Shown here: in pieces, positions 1-6,771 of the stretch | Numbering within the stretch: the stretch's first letter is position 1 | Layout: every line of letters starts with the position of its first letter | Assembly (NCBI GenBank): GCA_002345845.1 | Contig: DDWF01000209.1 | Coordinates: 1-22,517, forward strand | DNA length: 22,517 nt | Direction of reading: 5' to 3' | Source: Betaproteobacteria bacterium UBA2293 | GTDB lineage: Bacteria > Pseudomonadota > Gammaproteobacteria > Burkholderiales > Rhodocyclaceae | Notes under the pieces: model-generated | Seen by the model: the letters and a program-made list of their open reading frames with translations, nothing else | Databases searched by the model: none | What the model was told of the DNA's origin: nothing | Program-made: the position numbers and the translations under genes

Positions 1-2
1 AG

Positions 3-326
3 GATCATTTCTGCGGCAAGCTGCTCGGCCTGCCGATGGGCTGCGACATCTGCTACACCAACCACGCCGAGGCTGACCAGGACGATCTCGATGCGTTGCT
101 GACCCTGCTCGCCGCCGCCGGCTGCAACTTCATCATGGGCGTGCCCGGCGGCGATGACATCATGCTCAATTACCAGAGCACGTCGTTTCACGATGCGCTT
201 TACGTCCGCCGCCTGCTCGGCCTGCGCCCGGCGCCGGAATTCGAGGCCTGGCTGCAGCGTATCGGTATCGGCGACAGCGGCATGTTGCCGGCCGCCTTTG
301 CTGTCGTGCTGCCGGGGAGCCGCTGA
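3..326 (+). CDS. eutB: Ethanolamine ammonia-lyase large subunit EutB, C-terminal part (5' end outside window)
   Basis: This is the last 107 residues of the catalytic subunit of the adenosylcobalamin-dependent lyase that splits ethanolamine into acetaldehyde and ammonia. The frame is open from base 3 with no start, so the gene begins upstream of the window. The segments KLLGLPMGCDICYTNHAEAD, GVPGGDDIMLNYQSTSFHD and LGLRPAPEFEAWL are near-invariant C-terminal EutB sequence. The stop (324-326) shares its last base with the ATG of eutC, so the two subunits are translationally coupled. Nothing of a eut microcompartment operon is visible downstream, which fits the short eutBC arrangement of many non-enteric proteobacteria. 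The family call is secure. Confidence 0.96.
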   Translation, partial: DHFCGKLLGLPMGCDICYTNHAEADQDDLDALLTLLAAAGCNFIMGVPGGDDIMLNYQSTSFHDALYVRRLLGLRPAPEFEAWLQRIGIGDSGMLPAAFAVVLPGSR

Positions 327-1150
327 TGGGCGAGCAACTGCCTCTCGTTGCCGACGATCCGTGGTCGGTGCTGCGTTGCCACACGACGGCGCGCATCGGC
401 CTGGGCCGCACCGGCGCCAGCCAGCCGACGCGCCATCATCTGGCCTTCCAGCTCGACCAGGCGCGCGCCCGCGATGCCGTGTTGACGCCGCTTGACGTGA
501 CTCGCCTGCAAGCCGAACTGACGGCGCTCGGCCAGCCGGCGGTGTTGCTGCGCAGCGCCGCCGGCGAGCGGCGGACCTACCTGCAGCGCCCCGACCTCGG
601 CCGCTGCCTCGACGGCGAATCGGCTGCCCGGCTCCGTGCCCTGGCCGGCGAGCCGGCCGACGTCGCGCTGATCATTGCCGACGGCCTGTCGGCGCCGGCG
701 GTACAAATGCATGCCGTGCCGCTGTTGCAGGCGCTGCTGCCGCAACTGCCGGCCGCCTGGCGGCTGGCGCCGCTGTGCCTGGTCGAGCAGGGGCGGGTGG
801 CCATCAGCGATGAGATCGGCGCCTTGCTGGGCGCCCGCCTGGCGGTGATCCTGATCGGCGAGCGGCCCGGCCTCAGTTCGCCGGACAGCCTGGGCGCGTA
901 CCTGACCTATGGGCCGCGCGTCGGCAATACCGATGCCGGGCGCAACTGCCTGTCGAATATCCGCACCGCCGGGCTGAGCTACGCCGCCGCGGCGCACAAG
1001 TTGCACTATCTGATGGGCCAGGCGCTGGTGCGCCAGTTGTCCGGCGTGGCCCTGAAGGACGAGGCGCCGGAATTGGTGGCGGTCGGCACCCAAGAAAACA
1101 CCCGGGCGGGCTGCTTCCTGCTCGGTGCGGAAGAAGCGCCGGCCGGCTGA
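326..1150 (+). CDS. eutC: Ethanolamine ammonia-lyase small subunit EutC
   Basis: A 274-residue small subunit that completes the cobalamin site of ethanolamine ammonia-lyase. Recognisable family blocks are TARIGLGRTG (about 21-30), LQRPDLGR (86-93), IIADGLSAPAVQ (116-127), LIGERPGLSSPDSLGAYLTY (176-195) and NCLSNIR (207-213). It lacks the long N-terminal extension of about 40 residues seen in enterobacterial EutC, so it is slightly shorter than the E. coli protein. The ATG overlaps the eutB stop (TGATG). The C-terminal tail after about residue 245 is not conserved sequence that I recognise. The next gene, hflX, starts 85 bases later and is probably separately transcribed. Confidence 0.96.
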   Translation: MGEQLPLVADDPWSVLRCHTTARIGLGRTGASQPTRHHLAFQLDQARARDAVLTPLDVTRLQAELTALGQPAVLLRSAAGERRTYLQRPDLGRCLDGESAARLRALAGEPADVALIIADGLSAPAVQMHAVPLLQALLPQLPAAWRLAPLCLVEQGRVAISDEIGALLGARLAVILIGERPGLSSPDSLGAYLTYGPRVGNTDAGRNCLSNIRTAGLSYAAAAHKLHYLMGQALVRQLSGVALKDEAPELVAVGTQENTRAGCFLLGAEEAPAG

Positions 1151-1235
1151 GTGCTTGCTGTCGGAAGTTAGCGCCGGCCAGCCCGATTGCCGGGTACACT
1201 CCGCCTTCGCCAAATAGCAGGGAAACCGTTCCGGA

Positions 1236-2543
1236 ATGTCCATCGAGTTAAGAGAAAAGCCCGCCGTCGCCGTCATCGCGGCCGTTCAACTGCCCAGTGT
1301 CAGCGATGTCGAGTTCGAGTCCTCGCTGGCCGAACTGCGCGAGCTGGCCAAGACGCTCGGCTACACGGTGGTTGAAACCTTCATCCAGAAGCGCGGCAGT
1401 TTCGACACCACGTCCTACGTCGGCGTCGGCAAGTGCCAGGAAATCGCCCATTACGTCGAGCATACGGCCGACCGTGAGATCGACGCCATTCTCGTCGACC
1501 ACGAAATCTCGCCGTCGCAGGCGCGCAACCTGGAAAAGGCGACCGGCTGCCCGGTGATGGACCGGACCATGGTCATCCTCGAAATCTTCCACAACAACGC
1601 CCGCTCGCGCGCCGCCAAGGCACAGGTCGAGATCGCCCGCCTCGGCTACATGGCGCCGCGCCTGCGCGAGGCGGCCAAGCTGGCCGGGCCGCAGGGGCGC
1701 CAGCGCAGCGGTGTCGGCGGCCGCGGCGCCGGCGAATCGCATACCGAACTGGACCGGCGCAAGATCCGTGACCGCATTGCCGAACTGCAGCTGGAAATCG
1801 TCGCCATGGATGCCGAGCGCCAGACCCAGCGCGCCCGTCGCCAGGAACGTCAAAGCCTGGCCAGCGTCGCCCTGGTCGGCTACACCAATGCCGGCAAATC
1901 GACGCTGATGCGGGCGCTGACCGGCAGCGAAGTGCTGGTCGCCAACAAACTGTTCGCCACGCTCGACACGACGGTGCGCACCCTGCACCCGGAAAGCGTG
2001 CCGCGCGTGCTGGTCAGCGATACCGTCGGCTTCATCAAGAATCTGCCGCACGGTCTGGTTGCCTCGTTCAAGTCGACGCTCGATGAAGCGCTCGATGCCG
2101 GCCTGCTGCTGCATGTCATCGACGCCAGCGACCCCGGTTTCGAACGCCAGCTGGAAGTCACCGACCATGTTCTGGCCGAGATCAGCGCCGACACGCTGCC
2201 GCGCCTGCGCATCTTCAACAAGATCGACCACGTCGGCGACGAAGTCGCCCAGGCCGAATGCACGGCGCGGCTATACGAGCAATATCCGGACTGCGTGGTG
2301 ATGAGCGCCCGCCGGCCGGAAGACGTGGCCCGCCTGCGCCTGAAGATCATCGAGTTCTTCCAGCAGGGGTTGGTCGAGGCCGAACTGTTTCTGCCCTGGT
2401 CGGCGCAGCAACTGCGCGGCGAAATCTACGCCCGCTGCCAGGTCCTCGCCGAACGCGCCGACGAAGACGGTGCCTTCTTCAGCATCCGTGGCGAGCCGGC
2501 GACCATCGACAGCCTGCGCGAGCAGTTCGCCCAGGTAGCCTGA
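1236..2543 (+). CDS. hflX: Ribosome-associated GTPase HflX
   Basis: A 435-residue GTPase of the OBG-HflX class, which binds the 50S subunit and splits or rescues stalled ribosomes under stress. The N-terminal glycine-rich HflX domain (about 10-200) contains the TSYVGVGK segment, the DHEISPSQARNLE segment and a basic coiled region. The G domain shows G1 GYTNAGKST (215-223), G2 TLDTTV (242-247), G3 DTVGF (262-266) and G4 NKID (328-331). The length matches the family. It sits directly after eutBC and not in the common hfq-hflX-hflKC cluster. It is therefore either a relocated hflX or a second copy. The 85-base gap upstream contains TACACT (1195-1200), a possible -10 hexamer without a convincing -35. 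Confidence 0.96.
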   Translation: MSIELREKPAVAVIAAVQLPSVSDVEFESSLAELRELAKTLGYTVVETFIQKRGSFDTTSYVGVGKCQEIAHYVEHTADREIDAILVDHEISPSQARNLEKATGCPVMDRTMVILEIFHNNARSRAAKAQVEIARLGYMAPRLREAAKLAGPQGRQRSGVGGRGAGESHTELDRRKIRDRIAELQLEIVAMDAERQTQRARRQERQSLASVALVGYTNAGKSTLMRALTGSEVLVANKLFATLDTTVRTLHPESVPRVLVSDTVGFIKNLPHGLVASFKSTLDEALDAGLLLHVIDASDPGFERQLEVTDHVLAEISADTLPRLRIFNKIDHVGDEVAQAECTARLYEQYPDCVVMSARRPEDVARLRLKIIEFFQQGLVEAELFLPWSAQQLRGEIYARCQVLAERADEDGAFFSIRGEPATIDSLREQFAQVA

Positions 2544-2562
2544 GAGCAGCGCCCGGCAGGCG

Positions 2563-3552
2563 TCAGGTGCTGGTGCCACGCATGGCGTTGTAGGCAGCAA
2601 GGGCGCGAGCGACGTCGCCGCTCGGCTTGGCTGCGTCGCCGAGGCCGAACTCAACTTGCAGGTCAGCCTTGTTGCTGTCGATATAGTCGATGACGCGGGA
2701 CAGGTTGCTCATCCGGTTGGGAATGAAGTTATTCGGCGAATTGAGCAGTTCCGCCGATTTGGCGAAATGGGTGCTGAATTCGCGGATGGTGGTGACCGCG
2801 CCGTTCGCGTTGGCGGCCAGGACGGAATCCAGTTTGGCCGTGTCGAGGCTGGCCATGTTGGTTACCGGGTCGATCGTCAGGCCCAGCGCCGTCATTCCGC
2901 GCACGCCGCTGCCGGCGCCGTTGAAGATGTTCTCGACGCTCTGCTCCAGTTCCCATTGCGATGCTGTCGCCGCATGCGTACCGGCGAGCAGGCCGCCGTT
3001 GGCCAGCACTTCGTCGAAGCGGTCGATCCAGCCGTTGTAGGCGGCGACGAATTCGTTCAGGCGGCTGCGGATGTCGGCGCTGGTGCTGGCGCCGTCGATC
3101 TCGCCGAGCTTGCCGGCTTCCTGCTGCATGGTCGTCACATAGGACGCCATGTCGGTCATTTCGGCAAATTCGGCCCGGTAATTGACATCCCGTCGGTTGA
3201 TTTCGCTCATCATCCGGTAGCCCGATTCCGGGTCGAACAGGGCGTTGTTGCGGCCGCTGGCTGACAGGGTGCCCGAGGTGCCGCGGCCGGCCAGCAATTC
3301 GGCAACGGAATTTGTCGGACTCTGGCTGCCGCCAAACAGGGCGGCAAAATCGGATACGCCGCGGCCGCCGTTATCGTTCATCGCCGTCGAAATCAGTGTG
3401 CCAAGGGCCTGCGACTTGAAGTCGGCCAGCCGTTCGCGGAGTTGGGCGAGAAAATCGCTGCCGGCTGCCGCCGAGGGCGCCGAGCGCTCGTCGCGCTTGC
3501 CCTGCAGCCGGGAAAAGTCGAAGCCTGTTTCGAGTATTGTCTTGATCGCCAT
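2563..3552 (-). CDS. Uncharacterised protein with a FliD-like C-terminal part
   Basis: A 329-residue protein with no signal peptide or membrane segment. I take the start at 3552 because AGGAGG (plus-strand 3557-3562) lies four bases upstream; an upstream in-frame ATG at 3609 has no such site. Residues about 1-100 are low-complexity, with FDFSRLQGKRDE near the start. Residues about 160-300 look like the C-terminal region of the flagellar cap FliD: NEFVAAYNGWIDRFDEVL, then a MTALGLTIDP..ASLDTAKLDSVLAANANGAV stretch equivalent to the 'Gi..dGtLslD..kL..al..n' part of FliD, followed by a helical tail. At this length it lacks the large central D2/D3 domains of a true FliD. No flagellar operon is visible nearby. 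It converges on hflX, whose stop is 19 bases away. The FliD relation is inferred from pattern memory. The function is unknown. Confidence 0.8.
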   Translation of the reverse strand: MAIKTILETGFDFSRLQGKRDERSAPSAAAGSDFLAQLRERLADFKSQALGTLISTAMNDNGGRGVSDFAALFGGSQSPTNSVAELLAGRGTSGTLSASGRNNALFDPESGYRMMSEINRRDVNYRAEFAEMTDMASYVTTMQQEAGKLGEIDGASTSADIRSRLNEFVAAYNGWIDRFDEVLANGGLLAGTHAATASQWELEQSVENIFNGAGSGVRGMTALGLTIDPVTNMASLDTAKLDSVLAANANGAVTTIREFSTHFAKSAELLNSPNNFIPNRMSNLSRVIDYIDSNKADLQVEFGLGDAAKPSGDVARALAAYNAMRGTST

Positions 3553-3807
3553 GTTGCCTCCTGCCGGTGAAGTAGACGGCTGGTCGCCGCTTGCCTTTGC
3601 CCCTTTCAATGCAACAAACGTACCCGTTGCCCACTACCGCTGGTGCTGGGCAGTTGCCGGCCATGCGCCTCGGTTCGCCGGCAAGCCGGGTGATGGTGAC
3701 CGGCATTCCTCGCCGGTTGGCAACGGAACTTCTCGCCGGCCTGGCGATCAAGGCGAAACAGGCGGGCTGATCGCCGGCCATGCGCTCTTCGGAGCAAGGA
3801 GGGATTC
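3553..3807. other. Divergent intergenic region
   Basis: This is the 255-base gap between the FliD-like gene (-) and the Asp-box propeller gene (+), so it should carry both promoters. It holds a 13-base direct repeat, gccggccatgcgc, at 3656-3668 and 3773-3785. It also holds a small stem (accggc / gccggt, separated by seven bases) near 3700-3718. Strong ribosome binding sites lie at both ends. I found no convincing sigma-70, sigma-28 or sigma-54 promoter on either strand. Confidence 0.5.
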
Positions 3808-4956
3808 ATGGATACACAGGATGCCAGCCGGGGCAATCCGGTCATTCTGGTGGCGACGCGCAAGGGCGCCTGGATCTACCACGGCGACAGCGAGCGGCAG
3901 AACTGGCGGGTCGATGGCCCGCATTTTCTCGGCCACATCATCAATCATCTGCGGCTCGACCCGCGCGACGGACGTACGCTGCTGGCCGCAGCGTCGACCG
4001 GGCACCTGGGGCCGACCATCTTTCGCTCCACCGACCTTGGCCAGACCTGGCAGGAGGCGGCCAAGCCGCCGGCCTTTGGTCCACCGATCAACGGACTGGA
4101 GGCGCGCGCCGTTGATCACACTTTCTGGCTGACGCCTGGCCATGCCGACCAGCCAGGCGTCTGGTACGCCGGCACCTCGCCGCAGGGGCTGTTTCGTTCC
4201 GAGGACGGGGGCATCAACTGGACGCCGTTCTCCTGCATCAACGACGACGCGCAGTATCGCCAGTGGTTCGGCACGGTGCAGGACGGCACGCCGGACGGGC
4301 CGAAACTGCATTCCATCACCGTTGATCCGCGCGATGCACAGCACCTGTATTTCGCCATGTCGGGCGGTGGCGTCCATGAGTCGCTCGACGGCGGCCAGAC
4401 ATTCTCGCCGCTGGTCGAGGGCATGGAGGTGGTCGGTGGCTTCGATGTCAACGAGGTGACATTCCATGATCCGCACTGCCTGCGCCTCTGTCCGTCGAAT
4501 CCGGATCGGCTGTACCAGCAGAACCATTGCGGCATCTACCGGCTGGACCGGCCGGCGCGGCGCTGGCAGCGCATCGGCCGCAACATGCCGGCGGACGTCG
4601 GCGATATCGGCTTCCCGCTGGTGCTGCATCCGCGCGACGACAACAAGCTGTGGGTGTTCCCGATGGATGGCTCCGACGTCTGGCCGCGGACCAGCCCGGG
4701 CGGCCAGCCGGCCGTCTATGGCTCCTGCGATGGCGGCGAGACCTGGCAGCGCCACGGCATCGGCCTGCCGGCCAGCCAGGCGTGGTGGACGGTCAAGCGG
4801 CAGGCAATGACGAGCGACCGCGAGGACTGCCTCGGCCTCTATTTCGGGACTACCAGTGGCGAGCTGTGGCAGAGCCGCGACGAGGGCCTGCACTGGGAAT
4901 GCCTGGCACGCCATCTGCCGGAAATCTACGCGGTCGAAACGGCCTATCCGACGTAG
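3808..4956 (+). CDS. Asp-box (BNR-like) beta-propeller protein, sialidase/glycosyl-hydrolase-like
   Basis: A 382-residue protein built from Asp-box repeats (S-x-D-x-G-x-T-W): STDLGQTW (74-81), SEDGGINW (131-138), SLDGGQTF (192-199), SCDGGETW (306-313) and SRDEGLHW (356-363). This is the fold of sialidases, VPS10/sortilin and photosystem II assembly propellers. Many such proteins are annotated 'exo-alpha-sialidase', but no sialidase arginine triad is evident, so enzyme activity is not supported. There is no signal peptide, and the N-terminus reads directly into ILVATRKGAWIY, so it is probably cytoplasmic. AGGAGG at 3797-3802 gives a strong start. It sits 14 bases before a MoaD/ThiS-like gene, and this pairing recurs in betaproteobacteria as far as I recall. 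That suggests a joint role, not sugar hydrolysis. Confidence 0.85.
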   Translation: MDTQDASRGNPVILVATRKGAWIYHGDSERQNWRVDGPHFLGHIINHLRLDPRDGRTLLAAASTGHLGPTIFRSTDLGQTWQEAAKPPAFGPPINGLEARAVDHTFWLTPGHADQPGVWYAGTSPQGLFRSEDGGINWTPFSCINDDAQYRQWFGTVQDGTPDGPKLHSITVDPRDAQHLYFAMSGGGVHESLDGGQTFSPLVEGMEVVGGFDVNEVTFHDPHCLRLCPSNPDRLYQQNHCGIYRLDRPARRWQRIGRNMPADVGDIGFPLVLHPRDDNKLWVFPMDGSDVWPRTSPGGQPAVYGSCDGGETWQRHGIGLPASQAWWTVKRQAMTSDREDCLGLYFGTTSGELWQSRDEGLHWECLARHLPEIYAVETAYPT

Positions 4957-4970
4957 TGCGGGCAGGCGCC

Positions 4971-5228
4971 ATGCGTGTTCTGATCCCCAGCGCCCTGCAG
5001 TCCTACACCGGCCGACCCTGGGTCGTGGCCGAGGGGCGTACGGTCGATCAGGTGTTGCTCGATCTCGACCGGCAGTTTCCTGGCATCCGTTTTCGCATGG
5101 TCGACGAGCAGCGGCGCATCCGTCGGCACATCCGGCTGTTTCTTGGTGGCGAGATGCTGTTCGATCCGGATCATCCGCTGCCAGCCGACGGCGAGTTGCA
5201 CATCGTCCAGGCGCTGAGCGGCGGCTAA
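4971..5228 (+). CDS. MoaD/ThiS-family ubiquitin-like sulfur-carrier protein
   Basis: An 85-residue beta-grasp protein. It begins MRVLIPSALQSYTG and contains the typical ThiS/MoaD midsection (VDQVLLDLDRQFPGI, then IRLFLGGEM). It ends in ...QALSGG, the C-terminal Gly-Gly that is adenylated and thiocarboxylated in sulfur carriers and joined to targets in ubiquitin-like systems. Start codon 4971 follows the propeller stop by 14 bases with only a weak ribosome site (ggcagg), so the two genes are probably cotranscribed. No moaE, moeB, thiG, thiF or JAMM peptidase gene lies in the window, so it is not an obvious part of a molybdopterin or thiamine locus. The family call is firm; the acceptor of its sulfur or of itself is unknown. 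Confidence 0.87.
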   Translation: MRVLIPSALQSYTGRPWVVAEGRTVDQVLLDLDRQFPGIRFRMVDEQRRIRRHIRLFLGGEMLFDPDHPLPADGELHIVQALSGG

Positions 5229-5233
5229 TCCAC

Positions 5234-6544
5234 CTAGACCCAGTACTGGCGCGTCGTGCTGGTGCCGATCAGCGTGCGCTGTTCGGCTTCGCCGGCGGCC
5301 TCCCGGTAGTCGGCGATGGCGCGGGCGCGAACCAGCGCCGAAACGGGGCCGATGGTGTCGCTGGCCAGGGTCCGCGCATCGGTGAACGGGCGTGGCGAAT
5401 CGAAGTCACTCAGGTGGCTGGCGGCGATCACAGCGGCGTAGGCCGGGTCGGCCTGGTTGTTGAGGGCACGCAGCCAGGGGGCGGCGAGCGCGGTCTGTAG
5501 CGCCAGGCTGGCGGTTGTGCTGCGTTGCTCGGCGGCGAGCACATCGACGGCCGCCGGCGCGGGGGTGATGGTGACGGGAGCGGTTGCCGGAACGGGGGGA
5601 GCGGCGCTCGTCGTCGGTGGGGTGTTGGCGGTGCCGGTCAGCGGCGGCGCCAGGCCGGGTAGCGCGGGCGATGCGGTGCGCGCGGTGGTCAGCGGAGCGG
5701 CCACGCTGGCGGTCTCTGCCGCGCCAGCGAAACCGGCTGCCTGCAGGGCGGCGAGGATTGCCGCATCGGCCGGCAGGATGATCCCGGCGTTCGGTAGTTC
5801 GGCGGCGGCGCCGGGCAGCGGCAGTGGTACTGGTGTCAGGGCCGGCAGGATCCCGGGGTCCGCTGCCAGCGGTGTCGCCGTGCCGAGCAGGTTCAGGTCG
5901 GCAAGCGGTAGCGGCGCGGTGGTGGCAGTGGCCAGCTGGCTTTCCGCCGTTGCGGCAAATGCGGCCACGGCCTCGGTCGCCTCGGCCAGCACGGCCTGCG
6001 TGGCGGCCGGGGCGCTGGTGATGGCTGCGGCGAGCAGCGTCTGGTCGAGTTGCAGCGGTGGGCTGCCGGTGCTTGCCGGCGGCGGCGCGATGCCGATGGC
6101 GGGCAGGGTCAGGGCGTCGTCGGCGGCGGCAATGGGCGTTGTGCTCAGGGCCGTCAGGGTGGCGAGCAACTGTTCGCTGATGGTGTCGGCGGTCGGCGGG
6201 ACGGCGCCGGACGGCAAAGCGCTGACGCTAGCGAGCAAGGTGTTGATGGCATCAAGCAGGCTCTGCGCGGTGGCAGCGATGGTCTCGTCAGGCGGTAGCG
6301 GTGTCGGCGTCGCGGTTTCGCTGGCCACCGGTGTCGCCTCGGGCTGGGGCGGCAGGGCGCTGCGGAAGCTCGACAGTGCGGACAGCAACTGGCCTTCGGT
6401 CGATAAATCGACGACGCTCCGCTCCTCGGCGAACAGCGAACTGTCCTCCGCGAACCTGGCTGTCTCCGGTAGCGCCGAGGCTACCGGGAAAATGCCCGCC
6501 GGACCGGAAAGAGCAACGGGCGAAATTGACAGTGAATCTGCCAT
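5234..6544 (-). CDS. Ala/Pro/Thr-rich protein of unknown function
   Basis: A 436-residue protein that is mostly alanine, proline, threonine, leucine and serine from about 60 to 345, with long stretches of TAP/AAP/LPLP type. It has short conserved-looking ends: N-terminal MADSLSISPVALSGPAGIFP and VVDLSTEGQLLSALSSF (about 45-61), and a C-terminal part with WLRALNNQADPAYAAVIAA and IGPVSALVRARAIADY. There is no signal peptide, membrane segment or cysteine. The composition resembles the linker-rich N-terminal part of FliK-type hook-length proteins, but no FliK C-terminal domain is recognisable. Translation starts after aaaagg and is preceded by a structured leader. The stop is five bases from the convergent MoaD-like gene. 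It is oriented like the FliD-like gene upstream. The long open frame with normal third-position GC argues that it is real, although high-GC DNA inflates ORFs. Confidence 0.72.
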   Translation of the reverse strand: MADSLSISPVALSGPAGIFPVASALPETARFAEDSSLFAEERSVVDLSTEGQLLSALSSFRSALPPQPEATPVASETATPTPLPPDETIAATAQSLLDAINTLLASVSALPSGAVPPTADTISEQLLATLTALSTTPIAAADDALTLPAIGIAPPPASTGSPPLQLDQTLLAAAITSAPAATQAVLAEATEAVAAFAATAESQLATATTAPLPLADLNLLGTATPLAADPGILPALTPVPLPLPGAAAELPNAGIILPADAAILAALQAAGFAGAAETASVAAPLTTARTASPALPGLAPPLTGTANTPPTTSAAPPVPATAPVTITPAPAAVDVLAAEQRSTTASLALQTALAAPWLRALNNQADPAYAAVIAASHLSDFDSPRPFTDARTLASDTIGPVSALVRARAIADYREAAGEAEQRTLIGTSTTRQYWV

Positions 6545-6558
6545 CGTTGTCGCCTTTT

Positions 6559-6584
6559 GGCTTCCCCTGACCGTGAGGGAAGCC
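6559..6584. repeat. Inverted repeat 1 (leader hairpin next to ribosome site)
   Basis: Perfect 8-base arms ggcttccc (6559-6566) and gggaagcc (6577-6584) flank a 10-base loop. Read on the minus strand, it lies immediately upstream of the aaaaggcgac ribosome site of the Ala/Pro-rich gene, so it could affect translation or mRNA stability of that gene. Confidence 0.7.
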
Positions 6585-6607
6585 GGAAAACCTTGAAGCG
6601 GTCAGAC

Positions 6608-6627
6608 AGCGCGCAATGCGGCGCGCT
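6608..6627. repeat. Inverted repeat 2
   Basis: Perfect 7-base arms agcgcgc (6608-6614) and gcgcgct (6621-6627) with a 6-base loop. It is the middle of three consecutive hairpins in the 6545-6771 divergent gap. There is no U-tract directly after it on either strand, so it is not a standard intrinsic terminator. Confidence 0.7.
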
Positions 6628-6630
6628 AAG

Positions 6631-6650
6631 GATCGGCAGAACAGCCGATC
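6631..6650. repeat. Inverted repeat 3
   Basis: Perfect 7-base arms gatcggc (6631-6637) and gccgatc (6644-6650) with a 6-base loop, three bases from inverted repeat 2. Arm length, loop length and spacing match those of repeat 2, which suggests a designed tandem-hairpin RNA element or a pair of protein-binding palindromes. Confidence 0.7.
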
Positions 6651-6738
6651 ACTGCGTGTTGGAGTCGCCATTGAAAAAAAGATTCACCGGCTTTCTGCGC
6701 TTGCCGTGGTGGCGGGCGCTGGCGAGGCGGCGAGCGGC

Positions 6739-6744
6739 TAAAAT
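6739..6744 (+). promoter_or_regulatory. Possible -10 element of the dehydrogenase operon
   Basis: TAAAAT lies in the context ggctaaaattgc, 27 bases before the start of the first dehydrogenase. It stands out in GC-rich surroundings. No good -35 is seen 16-18 bases upstream, so this is only a candidate. Confidence 0.35.
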
Positions 6745-6771
6745 TGCTGCTTACTTCTTGAGGAGTCGGAC

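Noticed and set aside
200..1276. Long minus-strand open frame antisense to eutC
   Set aside because: High-GC codon use on the real strand leaves the antisense frame open. The encoded sequence is Arg/Gln-rich without domains, while eutC on the plus strand is certain.
1248..2231. Long minus-strand open frame inside hflX
   Set aside because: It is entirely antisense to a well-recognised GTPase gene and its translation has shadow-like composition with no family pattern.
3748..4914. 388-residue minus-strand open frame opposite the Asp-box gene
   Set aside because: The plus strand has five Asp boxes and a strong ribosome site. The antisense product shows no motif.
3808..4956. Annotation as a functional sialidase
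   Set aside because: Asp boxes are structural. The arginine triad and other catalytic residues are not evident and there is no export signal.
5457..6596. 379-residue plus-strand open frame opposite the Ala/Pro-rich gene
   Set aside because: Both strands are open because of the skewed composition. The minus frame has a better start context and ordinary-looking ends, so I kept that one, with reduced confidence.
6545..6771. Cyclic-di-GMP riboswitch in the hairpin-rich leader
   Set aside because: I looked for the GEMM-I consensus elements (the CACGCA-AGGGCAAACC block and the GGGACGCAAAGC block) and did not find them in the right order; only a stray cacgca is present.
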